A stretch of DNA of 47,550 nucleotides from Bacteroidales bacterium (GTDB taxonomy: Bacteria; Bacteroidota; Bacteroidia; Bacteroidales; UBA932), in assembly GCA_015060255.1 (NCBI GenBank), contig SUYV01000010.1, positions 1 through 47,550 on the forward strand, written 5' to 3'. A program made the translations under genes and the position numbers. This document shows positions 1-9,414 of the stretch, piece by piece (position 1 is the stretch's first letter; every line of letters begins with the position of its first letter). Below the pieces are notes generated by a model that was not told where the DNA came from, did not search any database, and saw only the letters and a list, made by a program, of their open reading frames with translations.

Positions 1-11
1 TTTTTGTTCAT

Positions 12-94
12 GGCTAAAGGGTTCTATATTGTTTGTTTGGCGACATTAATATAGTGATAATCATTGGATTATCAAACACTTTAGCCTTTTTATT
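12..94 (+). terminator. Structured terminator-like element at left edge
   Basis: GGCTAAAG (12-19) pairs with CTTTAGCC (79-86), which is followed by a T-rich run. A perfect inner hairpin, TGATAATC-ATTG-GATTATCA (55-74), sits inside. The T tract fits a rho-independent terminator read on the plus strand for a gene left of the window. A small structured RNA is an alternative. The loop is long for a simple terminator. Confidence 0.4.
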
Positions 95-124
95 TATATC
101 ATTTTAGCACTTGCGAAACTTAAA

Positions 125-796
125 TTAGAAATTAAGGGCCAGACCGATTCCATTGTTACATGCGCCAAGGGTCAGAGACGGCTGTCTTCTTACTGCATGA
201 CTTGCATTATAGTCTGCTGCAATCGACTTGAGCATCTTGTTTCCGCTGCAGAGGATAGGAATACCTGAGCCAAGTCCACATGCTCCGACAGACATCAGGA
301 GCACGGCGCCTTCAATCTCAGGAACACAGAATGCTGAAGCAAACACTGCCGCTCCGAGCGAAATCAGGGTTATGCCGGTAGTACGACGTCTGTTCGCCTT
401 GAAATATTCATCACCATAAAGGTTGAATGCGATGTAGTCTGCCTGCATTTCACCATAATACGACTGCGAACCGAGATATAGTTTTCCCTTGTAATACCTC
501 ATGGCATGTCCATCGACAGCAGCCATTTCCGGCAACACTGGCGACAGAAGTGGAGCTCCGAACATCTGCTCATAACCATTGTCATAAACGATTTTCGTAA
601 CATTATAACGTGTGGTCGAATAGACAGGCCCGTGCTGATTGCCATACAGTCTGTAGTAGATCAGTTCATCCCCGACTTCGTCAACTACAGCATCAACTAC
701 ACTTGAATCAACAAAATAAATCTTGTCCTGTGCAACTGCCGTAAAGACAGAACATACAGCAAGAATAAAAATGAAAAAAATCCGTCTCATAATCAT
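125..796 (-). CDS. Exported hypothetical protein with a mid-protein hydrophobic segment
   Basis: I do not recognise a family. The product (223 aa from 796; a start at 790 is equally possible) begins with a signal peptide ending near AVAQ, residues 1-23. The rest of the N-terminal half looks soluble, with YEQMFG and YYGEMQADY-type segments. A hydrophobic stretch at about 143-183 suggests two membrane helices. Similar Bacteroidales envelope proteins exist, but no catalytic motif is visible. It lies downstream of xylE on the same strand with a gap of about 57 bp, so read-through is possible, though nothing ties it to xylose use. No clear promoter box was seen. Confidence 0.6.
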   Translation of the reverse strand: MIMRRIFFIFILAVCSVFTAVAQDKIYFVDSSVVDAVVDEVGDELIYYRLYGNQHGPVYSTTRYNVTKIVYDNGYEQMFGAPLLSPVLPEMAAVDGHAMRYYKGKLYLGSQSYYGEMQADYIAFNLYGDEYFKANRRRTTGITLISLGAAVFASAFCVPEIEGAVLLMSVGACGLGSGIPILCSGNKMLKSIAADYNASHAVRRQPSLTLGACNNGIGLALNF

Positions 797-853
797 TGGT
801 TTTGACTATTAGACGGACTTTCTATTAAAAAGTACTATGCTGTCGCGAAAAAA

Positions 854-2332
854 TTATCTTTTTTTCCAGAGTTTCGACATATCCTCCAGCGTCTTGCCCT
901 TGGTTTCAGGGACAAGCTTCCACACGAAGACTGCAGCCAGGATACATATCACACCGTAAAGGCCGTATGTAAAGGCGTGTCCGAAGTTCTCCATCGAGCC
1001 AAGGCTCATGTTGTACATCGGAAGGAATGTAGATGAAACTATGAAGTTGAAGATCCACTGGAACGCCACTGCGATGGCTACTGCCGCGCCTCTGATGGTG
1101 TTAGGGAATATCTCAGAGATAAGCACCCAGCAGATAGGTCCCCAGCTGAACATGAATGACGCGCTGTATACCATGATGCTGATAACCGCCACTACCGGTG
1201 GAAGGGCAGATGAAACGCTGGTCACAGCCACACCTGCTGCTCCGAGAGCCATGCCGAGCGATCCCCATATGAGAAGCGGCTTGCGGCCCCATTTCTCCAC
1301 AGTAAAGATTGCCACGAGGGTGAATGTGATGTTCACTATACCCATGAGGACGGTCTGCATCATAGGGTTACCCATGCCGAGCGACTCGAATATGCGAGGC
1401 GCAAAGTAAAGGACTGCGTTGATGCCGACAGCCTGCTGGAAAACGCTGAGCATGATGCCCACGAAGATCACAAGCCAGCCGTATGTAAACAGTTTCTCTG
1501 TCTTCTCAGTTACTGTCTCTTTGATTTCTGCAAGGATCGACTGAGCCTTGTCCTGACCGTTGATCTTTGAAAGGATATAGAGCGCCTGCTCATCCTTTCC
1601 TGTCATCGCGAGATAGCGAGGAGTCTCAGGAACGAGGAACAGAAGCACTGTGAAGAGTCCCGCAGGGACAGCCTCACTCACGAACATATATCTCCATCCC
1701 TTCTCGATGCACCACTGTGCATCTGCAGGATTCATGATCTGGTTGATGCCTTCCGCCATCTTCTGGATGACAGGAGCGATGTGATCGCCAAGGATCATGA
1801 AGTTGACGAAGTAAACTACAAGCTGTCCGAAAATGATCGCGAACTGGTTCCAGGATACGAGAGTTCCTCTCATGTTGCTCGGAGCGACCTCGGCGATATA
1901 CATAGGACAGATGGCAGACGCCAGACCGACTCCCACGCCACCGAGTACGCGATAAAGGTTGAATGCTATCAGAAGAGAGAATGAAGGATTACCCTTCTCG
2001 AAGAACAGGAATTCAGGGCCATATGATCCCAATGCAGACAGGAAGAAGAAGACTCCTGCCATGATGAGTGACTTCTTTCTACCCATCCTTGATGCGCAGA
2101 TTCCTGAAATCGCTGCACCGATCACGCATCCGATAAGAGCGCTGGACGATGTGATGCCGTGCATGAAGTCGGTGTAGACAAAGTCCTTTGCGCCCATGAA
2201 GAATGCCTGCAGGCCTTTTTCTGCACCCGAAATTACTGCTGTATCGTATCCGAACAGCAAGCCTCCGATAACAGCGACAAGGACTATCGAAAAGAGATAG
2301 CCCTTGCTGCCTTTATTATTTGTATTTGTCAT
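854..2332 (-). CDS. xylE: D-xylose:H+ symporter, MFS sugar porter family
   Basis: This is an inner-membrane sugar porter bringing free xylose into the cytoplasm. I chose the ATG at 2332 (492 aa), because the upstream in-frame extension overlaps the xylA end and adds an atypical N-terminus. Family marks are visible: GYDTAVISGAEKG in the first helix, RMGRKKS after helix 2, PETPRYL after helix 6, GWRYMF, WGRKPLL, and the terminal PETKGKTLEDM. About twelve hydrophobic segments give the usual MFS fold. It is the last gene of xylB-xylA-xylE, 29 bp after xylA, so transport is coupled to isomerisation and phosphorylation. Some sugar porters take arabinose or glucose; the neighbours make xylose the best call. 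Confidence 0.9.
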   Translation of the reverse strand: MTNTNNKGSKGYLFSIVLVAVIGGLLFGYDTAVISGAEKGLQAFFMGAKDFVYTDFMHGITSSSALIGCVIGAAISGICASRMGRKKSLIMAGVFFFLSALGSYGPEFLFFEKGNPSFSLLIAFNLYRVLGGVGVGLASAICPMYIAEVAPSNMRGTLVSWNQFAIIFGQLVVYFVNFMILGDHIAPVIQKMAEGINQIMNPADAQWCIEKGWRYMFVSEAVPAGLFTVLLFLVPETPRYLAMTGKDEQALYILSKINGQDKAQSILAEIKETVTEKTEKLFTYGWLVIFVGIMLSVFQQAVGINAVLYFAPRIFESLGMGNPMMQTVLMGIVNITFTLVAIFTVEKWGRKPLLIWGSLGMALGAAGVAVTSVSSALPPVVAVISIMVYSASFMFSWGPICWVLISEIFPNTIRGAAVAIAVAFQWIFNFIVSSTFLPMYNMSLGSMENFGHAFTYGLYGVICILAAVFVWKLVPETKGKTLEDMSKLWKKR

Positions 2333-2361
2333 AGATTTCTCGACTATGCTCGAAATGATAA

Positions 2362-3678
2362 TTAACAATACATGTTAAGTATAGCCTCGTAGAGCTCCTG
2401 CTTGCCGGATGTCTGCTTTGGCTCGTTTACTTCCTTACCGTAAGCGTAAACGTCCTCAAGAGTAAGCTCGCCGTCCTCGAACTTCTTTCCAAGACCTGCG
2501 TCGAAGCTTGCGTAACGTTCCTTCACCATCTGGCAGAGAGGAGACTCCTCGAGGAGAGCCGCTGCGTTCTCGAGAGCGCGTGCCATAGCATCCATTGCTG
2601 CGATGTGAGCGATGAAGATGTCCTCAAGATCGGTAGAGTTACGACGGGTCTTTGCGTCGAAGTTTGTACCGCCGTTGCCGAGACCGCCGTTGCGGATGAT
2701 CTGCATCATTGCCTGAGTGAGGTCGAATGAGTCGATCGGGAACTGGTCAGTATCCCATCCGTTCTGATAGTCACCGCGGTTTGCGTCGATAGAACCGAGC
2801 ATGCCTGCGTCAACTGCGCATGCGAGCTCGTGCTCGAATGTGTGACCAGCAAGAGTTGCGTGGTTCACCTCGATATTCACCTTGAAGTCCTTGTCAAGAC
2901 CATGAGCCTTAAGGAATCCGATAACAGTCTCTGTGTCAACATCATACTGATGCTTTGTAGGCTCCATTGGTTTAGGCTCGATGAGGAATGTTCCGGTAAA
3001 GCCCTTTGAACGTGCGTAGTCGCGTGCAAGGGTAAGCATCATTGCGAGGTGCTCTTTCTCACGCTTCTGGTCTGTATTGAGAAGGCTCATATAACCCTCA
3101 CGTCCACCCCAGAACACATAGTTTGTACCGCCGAGCTCGATTGTAGCGTCGATTGCGTTCTTGATCTGGACTGCTGCACGTGCTACAACGTCAAAGTCAG
3201 GGTTTGTAGCCGCACCGTTCATATAACGCTTGTTGCCGAATACGTTTGCTGTTCCCCAAAGAAGCTTGATGCCTGTCTCAGCCTGCTTCTCCTTGAGATA
3301 TGCAACAACTTCCTTGAGACGAGCCTCATACTCCTCAACGTTTGCGCCCTCGTCTACGAGGTCTACATCGTGGAAGCAATAGTACTCGATGCCCATCTTC
3401 TGCATGAACTCGAATCCTGCATCGACCTTATCCTTTGCTGCCTGTACAGGGCATGCAGCACCGTTCCATGGGAAAGTCTTTGTTCCGCCACCGAACTGGT
3501 CAGCACCCTCTGCGCAGAGTGTGTGCCACCATGCCATAGAGAACTTGAGCCACTCGGCCATAGTCTTGCCGAGGACTACCTTCTTTGCATCATAATAACG
3601 GAAAGCCATCGGGTTTCTGCTCTCCTTGCCTTCAAACTGGATCTTGCCGATTCCAGGGAAAAATTCTTTTGTTGCCAT
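2362..3678 (-). CDS. xylA: Xylose isomerase
   Basis: Cytoplasmic TIM-barrel enzyme converting D-xylose to D-xylulose. The start at 3678 (438 aa) gives the usual N-terminus, [17 protein letters not shown]; the open frame extends 31 codons further upstream into the xylB end but that part is not protein-like. The length fits class II enzymes of Bacteroidetes. Visible motifs are YCFHDVDL with the catalytic-base histidine, FWGGREGY and [16 protein letters not shown] with metal-binding acidic residues, [14 protein letters not shown], and the DANRGD metal loop. It sits between xylB (22 bp upstream) and xylE (29 bp downstream) in one leftward operon. Confidence 0.97.
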   Translation of the reverse strand: MATKEFFPGIGKIQFEGKESRNPMAFRYYDAKKVVLGKTMAEWLKFSMAWWHTLCAEGADQFGGGTKTFPWNGAACPVQAAKDKVDAGFEFMQKMGIEYYCFHDVDLVDEGANVEEYEARLKEVVAYLKEKQAETGIKLLWGTANVFGNKRYMNGAATNPDFDVVARAAVQIKNAIDATIELGGTNYVFWGGREGYMSLLNTDQKREKEHLAMMLTLARDYARSKGFTGTFLIEPKPMEPTKHQYDVDTETVIGFLKAHGLDKDFKVNIEVNHATLAGHTFEHELACAVDAGMLGSIDANRGDYQNGWDTDQFPIDSFDLTQAMMQIIRNGGLGNGGTNFDAKTRRNSTDLEDIFIAHIAAMDAMARALENAAALLEESPLCQMVKERYASFDAGLGKKFEDGELTLEDVYAYGKEVNEPKQTSGKQELYEAILNMYC

Positions 3679-3700
3679 AGTTTTATGTTTTTGTTGAGTA

Positions 3701-5167
3701 TTACATACGTGATTTCCAGAGTTCATAAGCCTGAGTGTACTCGTCCTGACGTGCAGGCTCGATGACAGCAAGCTTTTCGAGGGTTGCGAACGCCTCGCTG
3801 TTGTCCTTGTAGATGCCCGCTCCGATGCCAGCGCCCTTTGCCGCTCCTACAGAACCGTCGGTATCATAGAGGTCGATGACCGCTCCAGTCACACCGGCGA
3901 GGGTATCACGGAAGATAGGGCTGAGGAACATGTTTGCATGTCCGGCATGGATCTTATTGACATTCATGCCCATCTGCTCCATGACCTCGATTCCATACTT
4001 GAACGAGAAGACGATGCCCTCCTGGGCTGCGCGAAGCAGATGCGCCTTGCTGTGCACATTGAAATTCACTCCGTGAACAGAACTGCCCACTTCCCTGTTC
4101 TCCAGCATACGCTCCGCTCCGTTTCCGAACGGAAGGATGCTCACGCCTGCGCTTCCTATAGGAGCAGTCGCCGCAAGGTCATTCATCTCAGCATATGAGA
4201 TGCCCTCCGGAGCGACATTCCTCTTCATCCACGAGTTCAGGATACCTGTTCCGTTGATGCAGAGAAGGACGCCGAGTCGTGTCTGCTCAGGAGTATGGTT
4301 TACATGCGCGAATGTGTTTACACGTGACTTAGGGTCATAATTCACTTCTCCGAGCACACCGTATACTACACCGGAAGTACCTGCTGTAGAAGCGATCTCA
4401 CCAGGGTTGAACACATTGAGTGACAATGCATTGTTAGGCTGATCACCAGCACGGTATGTCACAGGGATGCCCTCTGCAAGACCGAGCTCGGCAGCTGCCG
4501 CAGCACTCACTCTGCCCTGCTCCGCAAATGTAGGGCGGATCACAGGAATGAGAGACTCGTCAATGCCATAATAGTCGAGAAGCATCTTCGCTGTCCGCGA
4601 CTCGGAGAAATCCCACATCATTCCCTCCGAGAGTCCTGATATCGTTGTGCATATCTCACCTGTGAGCTTCATTGCTATGAAGTCTCCAGGAAGCATTATC
4701 TTATAGATCTTTGAGTAGAGTTCAGGCTCATTTTCCTTCACCCATGCAAGCTTTGACGCAGTGAAGTTGCCCGGAGAGTTGAGAAGATGCGACAGGCACT
4801 GCTCATGGCCAAGGGCGTCGAACGCCTTCTGGCCGTAAGGCACGGCGCGTGAGTCACACCATATGATCGATGGCCGGAGAGGATTCTTATCCTTGTCCAC
4901 GCACACAAGTCCGTGCATCTGATATGAAATGCCTATTGCCTTTATGTCCTCAGGACAAACTGCAGAAGATGCCATTATGTCGGCTGTCGCAAGCTTGAGG
5001 TTTTCCCACCATGAGGCAGGCTCCTGCTCCGCCCAGCCGGGCTTCACAGCGATGATCGCCGCTTCCGACTTAGGATAGAATGCAGACGCAACACATTTGC
5101 CGCTCTGGGCATCCACGAGGCTCGCCTTGACTGACGAACTACCGATATCGTAACCTAAGAGATACAT
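3701..5167 (-). CDS. xylB: Xylulokinase
   Basis: FGGY-family kinase phosphorylating D-xylulose to xylulose-5-phosphate, the entry point to the pentose phosphate pathway. It has 488 aa, the usual length. The N-terminal phosphate-binding loop [12 protein letters not shown], substrate-loop [15 protein letters not shown] and the second-domain [11 protein letters not shown] are all visible. It is the first gene of the leftward xylB-xylA-xylE operon. Just upstream lie a minus-strand TAAATTTG box and a palindrome that look like its promoter and operator. The Nudix-type regulator gene ends about 150 bp away and is the obvious candidate regulator. Ribulokinase is the main alternative, but xylA directly downstream argues for xylulose. 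Confidence 0.95.
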   Translation of the reverse strand: MYLLGYDIGSSSVKASLVDAQSGKCVASAFYPKSEAAIIAVKPGWAEQEPASWWENLKLATADIMASSAVCPEDIKAIGISYQMHGLVCVDKDKNPLRPSIIWCDSRAVPYGQKAFDALGHEQCLSHLLNSPGNFTASKLAWVKENEPELYSKIYKIMLPGDFIAMKLTGEICTTISGLSEGMMWDFSESRTAKMLLDYYGIDESLIPVIRPTFAEQGRVSAAAAAELGLAEGIPVTYRAGDQPNNALSLNVFNPGEIASTAGTSGVVYGVLGEVNYDPKSRVNTFAHVNHTPEQTRLGVLLCINGTGILNSWMKRNVAPEGISYAEMNDLAATAPIGSAGVSILPFGNGAERMLENREVGSSVHGVNFNVHSKAHLLRAAQEGIVFSFKYGIEVMEQMGMNVNKIHAGHANMFLSPIFRDTLAGVTGAVIDLYDTDGSVGAAKGAGIGAGIYKDNSEAFATLEKLAVIEPARQDEYTQAYELWKSRM

Positions 5168-5195
5168 ATTATTTGTTTTAGTGTTATTATCTATG

Positions 5196-5203
5196 CAAAT
5201 TTA
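5196..5203 (-). promoter_or_regulatory. -7 box of xylBAE promoter
   Basis: The minus strand reads TAAATTTG, an exact match to the Bacteroidetes TAnnTTTG -7 element, about 30 bp before the xylB ATG. No TTG was seen at the usual -33 position. A palindrome occupies that place instead, which suits a promoter that depends on or is blocked by a regulator. Confidence 0.5.
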
Positions 5204-5204
5204 A

Positions 5205-5225
5205 TAGAAGAATGCATTCATTCTA
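5205..5225. promoter_or_regulatory. Candidate operator of the xyl operon
   Basis: A 21-bp imperfect palindrome with a perfect 10-bp core, GAATGCATTC (5210-5219), and TAGAA/TTCTA outer ends. It lies directly upstream of the xylB -7 box and in the gap between xylB and the regulator gene. I infer that it binds the adjacent Nudix-type regulator; no second copy was seen at the other xylan promoters in the window. Confidence 0.4.
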
Positions 5226-5317
5226 CCAGTTTGTGCCAAAAATACGTTAAGTATCATGCTATAACATTAAAACACAATTACTTAAAAACACACAATCTGC
5301 AAGAAAAATTACTATAA

Positions 5318-6061
5318 CTATAGCCAGGAAGCCACAAAATTAAGCTTCGGAGCAAGCTCCTTGCGCCCGAATGCCGACTTATTGAGCACATACAGCCTGG
5401 CAGGCTTGTGATTGACATTCCGCTCCATTTCGTCGGTTTCCTGAAGAATGCCGGTGGTAAATATCTTCTTCCTGAAGTTCCTGTTGTCAATCTCTATTCC
5501 GAAGACAGCCTCGAGAAGATTCTGAAGCTGTCTGATGGTGAACTTCTTGGGAAGCATCTGAAAAGCGATCGGAGACCACAATATATCCTTCTGCAAGACA
5601 GAAAGCGCATCGGACAAAATGTCCATATGGTCCATTATCAGATTGTGGATCTCATCAACATTGACCCAGGTAGCACCTTTGCGGCTGGTATAGAGCGACA
5701 GTCCCTTGTCAAGCTTTACGAGAGCATAATACCCGACAGTCACGACACGGTCGGTATTGATGCCATGATACTGACATATCCATTTCAGTTCATCGGCATC
5801 AACCCTGTCAGGGTCCGAAAATATAGATGTCTGCTTGAGATACAGTCCAGTAAGTCCTGTAGCACCTTCCAGCACTCTGGAAGCTGCTTCAGGCAGAGTC
5901 TCATTCTCCCGGATCATGGCACCGGGCAGTTTCTGCCCACCATCATCATATAGAGGGTCCACAGTCCTTCGCCTCACAAGCAGCGCCTTGAGGTTCTTCC
6001 CGTCGAAACCAAAAATCACGCAGTCGACCGAGATTGCAGAGTTTGTCTGGACGTTAGTCAT
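5318..6061 (-). CDS. Nudix-domain transcriptional regulator, NrtR/AraR-like (probable pentose sensor)
   Basis: The protein (247 aa from the ATG at 6061) has an N-terminal Nudix fold and a C-terminal winged helix (about 160-225, KFTIRQLQNLLEAVFG). The Nudix box at 47-70 has lost its catalytic signature: the RELxEE core reads RVLEGA, so it probably binds rather than hydrolyses a ligand. In Bacteroides, AraR of this family senses arabinose; here the position next to xylBAE suggests a xylose or xylulose-phosphate sensor. Its ATG is four bases after the GH2 stop, so it is the last gene of the GH31-uxuA-uxuB-GH2 operon and likely translationally coupled. The ligand is an inference. Confidence 0.85.
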   Translation of the reverse strand: MTNVQTNSAISVDCVIFGFDGKNLKALLVRRRTVDPLYDDGGQKLPGAMIRENETLPEAASRVLEGATGLTGLYLKQTSIFSDPDRVDADELKWICQYHGINTDRVVTVGYYALVKLDKGLSLYTSRKGATWVNVDEIHNLIMDHMDILSDALSVLQKDILWSPIAFQMLPKKFTIRQLQNLLEAVFGIEIDNRNFRKKIFTTGILQETDEMERNVNHKPARLYVLNKSAFGRKELAPKLNFVASWL

Positions 6062-6065
6062 TGTT

Positions 6066-8594
6066 CTATCGCGCAATAAAGGATATGTTTTCCGAAGCCA
6101 GTCCGTCTGACTTTGCCGTAAGTCTGGTCTTGCCGGACTTATCTGCCTGGAGCACTACAAGACATTTTCCATGGAAGGCCTTCCTCTTGTTATCCTTGAA
6201 ACGTTCCATAGATACGGGGTTGCCGTTGTCGACTCCGGCAATGAACGCCGGTCCGTCCGCCTCGAAAGTCACCAGATTATCTGCATTCGGACAAAGGTTT
6301 CCATCGGCATCAACGATCTCGACGGTCACAAAGCATAAGGCATCATCCTCTGCGGATTTGCCATACTGCGCCTTGGACATACGTATCGCAGCTGGCTCTC
6401 CTGCTGTCTTTATCGTCTTTCTCCTGACCTCACTGCCATCTTTTCTGGCGATGACTTCAACAGTTCCCGGCTCAAAGACTGTTCTCCACACAGTGTGCAT
6501 GCAGTCTTCCGTCTTCGAACGGACTCCCTGCGACACCCCGTTCACGAAGAGTTCCACCTCATCTGCGTTGTTGTAATAGCACCACATGTCCACCTCCTGT
6601 CCTTTCTCCCAGTTCCAATGCGGGAAAAGGTGAAGGACATCCTTGTCTGTCCATTCCGACTGATAGAGATAATACACATCCTTAGGGAAACCTGCCAGAT
6701 CGACGATACCGAAGAACGAGCTGCGTGCAGGCCAGCCATATGGAGTAGGCTCGCCTATATAGTCAAAGCCGGTCCATATGTACTGTCCGCTTATGAATTC
6801 ATTGTCTCTTACAAGCTTGAGAGTTTCCTCGTGGGTATTGCCCCATGGAACATGGCAGTTCTCATATGAAGAACATGCAAACGACTTATCATAGAACGGT
6901 ATGTCCCACCGCTCCGGCCAGATAAACATCTGATCGCTCGGCATACGATAATATCCACGCGTCATCAGGGCCGAATTGCTCTCGGTAATGATGAAAGGCT
7001 TTCCCGGGAAGTTCTTAGGAACATCAGGAATATTCTGATTGTGATAATTGAAACCTATGATGTCAAGCGCGCCGCTGCGGAAAAGATGATTGCCTGGAGC
7101 AGGCTCATTGCATCCTGCAGTGACAGGCCTTGTCTCATCATTCTGACGCACGATATCCGCAAGTTTTTCCGTCAGGAGAGAATTGACGGTCTTGTTTCCG
7201 TCATTCCTGGCAAGCATGTCTGCGGAATGCCCGAAATTGAGGATCAGATTGGCCTCCGCCAGACTCAATGTATCCGCATCTGCATGAGACCACTGCTCAA
7301 GCACTTCGTTTCCTATGCTCCACATGATGACTGACGGATGATTCCTGTCTCTTTTGATGAAGTCTTCCAGGTCACGCTCGTGCCATTCGTTGAAATATCT
7401 CGAATAATCGTGAGCGGTCTTCTTCTTCCTCCACATGTCGAAAGCCTCGTCCTGGACGATGAAACCCATCTCGTCACATAAGTCCAGAAGTTCCGGAGCG
7501 GGAGGATTATGTGCAGTCCTGATGCCGTTGCATCCCATTCCCTTGAGGATTTCCAGCTGACGGCGGATCGCATGTCTGTTTACGGCGGCTCCAAGGCATC
7601 CCAGATCGTGATGCATGCATACGCCATTGATGTCCAAAGGCTCGTTGTTCAAGGAGAAGCCTTCTTCCGGACTGAAGAAGAAATGTCTGAGACCTGTCCT
7701 GGTCTCTACCCTGTCAAGAAGTTCACCGTCAAGAGTTTCGAGCTCGGTAACCAAGGTATACAGATACGGATCATCCACACTCCACAGATGAGGCTCCGAT
7801 ATTCTCACCATCAGCTCGGTTTTACCTATCTCACTGACTCCGAGAACTTCCTCAACCATGCCCGCTTCCCTTCCGTTTCCGTCGATGGCTGTATGTCTCA
7901 GCCTCAGCTCCGCAGCATCATCAGCGATGACATCCGTCTGAACGAAGAAGAATCCTTCATGCAGCGAACCCATGCCACCGGTTTTCGGATCGGGAAGGTA
8001 TGTCATCTTCGGGATGACGTACACACCGTAAGGCGCCACGCGAGTCCGGCCGGTCTTCAGCATCCAAACGTTACGATAAATTCCACATCCTGAATACCAG
8101 CGTGAATTCGGCTGTTCGGCATTGTCTACCCTGACAGCAACTACATTCTCCTCTCCCCAATGAAGATATTGGGATATGTCATAGCCGAAGGATATATAGC
8201 CATACGGACGGACTCCGAGAGAAACGCCATTAATGAAGACTTCGGAATTCATATATACTCCATCGAATTCCAGTCTCCACACTTTTGCAGAATCTGCTGC
8301 CGGAGCAATGAATGTCTTCCTGTACCATCCGATCCCGCCGGGCAGTGCGCCACCGCCCGTTCCTGACGGATTCTCTATGCTGAAGTCACCCTCGACAGCC
8401 CAGTCATGAGGCAATTCGAGTTCACGCCATCCGCTGTCGTCAAATACAGGATCCTCCGCCCCGGCAATGTCTCCGAGACAGAATTTCCAGTCATCGTTGA
8501 AATCCTCTCTCACGCGCACATCACCTACCTTCCCACATCCGCATGACAATATCGCCAAAAGAGCCGTAAGGGCCCATCGGTACACCTTATTCAT
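6066..8594 (-). CDS. GH2 glycoside hydrolase (beta-galactosidase/beta-glucuronidase type) lipoprotein
   Basis: A retaining GH2 enzyme, 842 aa from the ATG at 8594. An earlier TTG at 8612 is in frame, but the ATG gives a clean lipoprotein signal with ILSCGCGK. Domains in order are an N-terminal jelly roll (about 25-185), an Ig-like domain, a TIM barrel from about 315, and C-terminal Ig-like/DUF4982-type domains. The acid/base is E430 in WSIGNE and the nucleophile E538 in FIITES; GIRTAHNPP is the usual barrel motif. I did not find the NxK motif of true glucuronidases, so galactosidase or another exo-activity on side chains is likelier, despite uxuA and uxuB upstream. Confidence 0.85.
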   Translation of the reverse strand: MNKVYRWALTALLAILSCGCGKVGDVRVREDFNDDWKFCLGDIAGAEDPVFDDSGWRELELPHDWAVEGDFSIENPSGTGGGALPGGIGWYRKTFIAPAADSAKVWRLEFDGVYMNSEVFINGVSLGVRPYGYISFGYDISQYLHWGEENVVAVRVDNAEQPNSRWYSGCGIYRNVWMLKTGRTRVAPYGVYVIPKMTYLPDPKTGGMGSLHEGFFFVQTDVIADDAAELRLRHTAIDGNGREAGMVEEVLGVSEIGKTELMVRISEPHLWSVDDPYLYTLVTELETLDGELLDRVETRTGLRHFFFSPEEGFSLNNEPLDINGVCMHHDLGCLGAAVNRHAIRRQLEILKGMGCNGIRTAHNPPAPELLDLCDEMGFIVQDEAFDMWRKKKTAHDYSRYFNEWHERDLEDFIKRDRNHPSVIMWSIGNEVLEQWSHADADTLSLAEANLILNFGHSADMLARNDGNKTVNSLLTEKLADIVRQNDETRPVTAGCNEPAPGNHLFRSGALDIIGFNYHNQNIPDVPKNFPGKPFIITESNSALMTRGYYRMPSDQMFIWPERWDIPFYDKSFACSSYENCHVPWGNTHEETLKLVRDNEFISGQYIWTGFDYIGEPTPYGWPARSSFFGIVDLAGFPKDVYYLYQSEWTDKDVLHLFPHWNWEKGQEVDMWCYYNNADEVELFVNGVSQGVRSKTEDCMHTVWRTVFEPGTVEVIARKDGSEVRRKTIKTAGEPAAIRMSKAQYGKSAEDDALCFVTVEIVDADGNLCPNADNLVTFEADGPAFIAGVDNGNPVSMERFKDNKRKAFHGKCLVVLQADKSGKTRLTAKSDGLASENISFIAR

Positions 8595-8601
8595 ATACAC
8601 T

Positions 8602-9414
8602 TTACATTGCAAATACGTTGAAACCGCCGTCTACGACAGCGACAGTACCTGTAACGAACTTCGATGCGTCTGACATCAGGTAATGTATAGTGCCGCAGAG
8701 CTCTTCAGGGTCGCCCATGCGTCCGAATGGAGTCTGGCGGATCACATCCTGACCGCGCTGCGTGTATGTGCCGTCAGGGTTGGTCAGGAGGGAACGGTTC
8801 TGCTCCGTGATGAAGAATCCCGGAGCTATGGCGTTAACCCTGATGCCCTCGCCGAACTTCTTCGCGCACTCTGTCGCCATGAATGCAGTGAAGTTGGAGA
8901 TGCCGGCCTTCGCTGCCGCATAGCCTGCCACGCGTGTCATAGGACGGAATGCAGCCATCGATGAGAAATTGATGATCGAGCCCTTGCCCTGACGCACCAT
9001 AGGCTCCAGGAACACCTGAGTAGGTATTACAGTGCCCGTCAGATTGAGGTTCAGGACAGTCTGGAACTGATCCACCTCAAGGTCGAAGAAGTTCTTGTCA
9101 GGCGGAATGGTCGCGCCCGGCATATTGCCTCCGGCTGCATTGAGAAGCGTGTCTATACGACCATATTTTGCCAATATGTCCTCACAGTTCTTCTTAACGA
9201 CCTCCGCGTCCATCACGTCGGTCTTCATGAATTCGCAAGATCCCCCTGCCGCGCAGATATCCTCTGCGATCTTGTTGCCTACATCCTCCTTGCGGCCGAG
9301 AATGATGACCTTGGCGCCCTCAAGCGACAGATATTTCGCAATTGTACGACCAAGCACTCCTGTACCTCCGGTGATTACCGTCACGTTGCCTGTAATGTCA
9401 AAAAGCTTATTCAT
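8602..9414 (-). CDS. uxuB: SDR-type D-mannonate oxidoreductase (fructuronate reductase)
   Basis: Short-chain dehydrogenase of 270 aa, predicted to reduce D-fructuronate to D-mannonate with NAD(P)H. The Rossmann motif is GGTGVLGR near residue 16, followed by NAAGG, the catalytic serine in FSSMAAF and the YAAAKAG Tyr-Lys pair. It resembles the SDR-type UxuB (Bacillus YjmF-like) rather than the larger E. coli enzyme. Its ATG overlaps the uxuA stop by eight bases, giving a coupled uxuA-uxuB pair. Substrate assignment rests on this neighbour and on the GH67 alpha-glucuronidase in the same region. The preceding enzyme, glucuronate isomerase (UxaC), is not in the window. Confidence 0.88.
   Translation of the reverse strand: MNKLFDITGNVTVITGGTGVLGRTIAKYLSLEGAKVIILGRKEDVGNKIAEDICAAGGSCEFMKTDVMDAEVVKKNCEDILAKYGRIDTLLNAAGGNMPGATIPPDKNFFDLEVDQFQTVLNLNLTGTVIPTQVFLEPMVRQGKGSIINFSSMAAFRPMTRVAGYAAAKAGISNFTAFMATECAKKFGEGIRVNAIAPGFFITEQNRSLLTNPDGTYTQRGQDVIRQTPFGRMGDPEELCGTIHYLMSDASKFVTGTVAVVDGGFNVFAM

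Noticed and set aside
841..860. Sequence TGTCGCGAAAAAATTATCT near the xylE end resembling the stretch before the esterase promoter (21346-21367)
   Set aside because: The first copy overlaps the xylE stop and last codons and lacks a downstream gene on that strand, so the likeness is probably chance.
6066..8594. Naming the GH2 gene a beta-glucuronidase (uidA) because of uxuA and uxuB
   Set aside because: The NxK motif of true beta-glucuronidases was not found, and the GH67 enzyme already supplies glucuronate.
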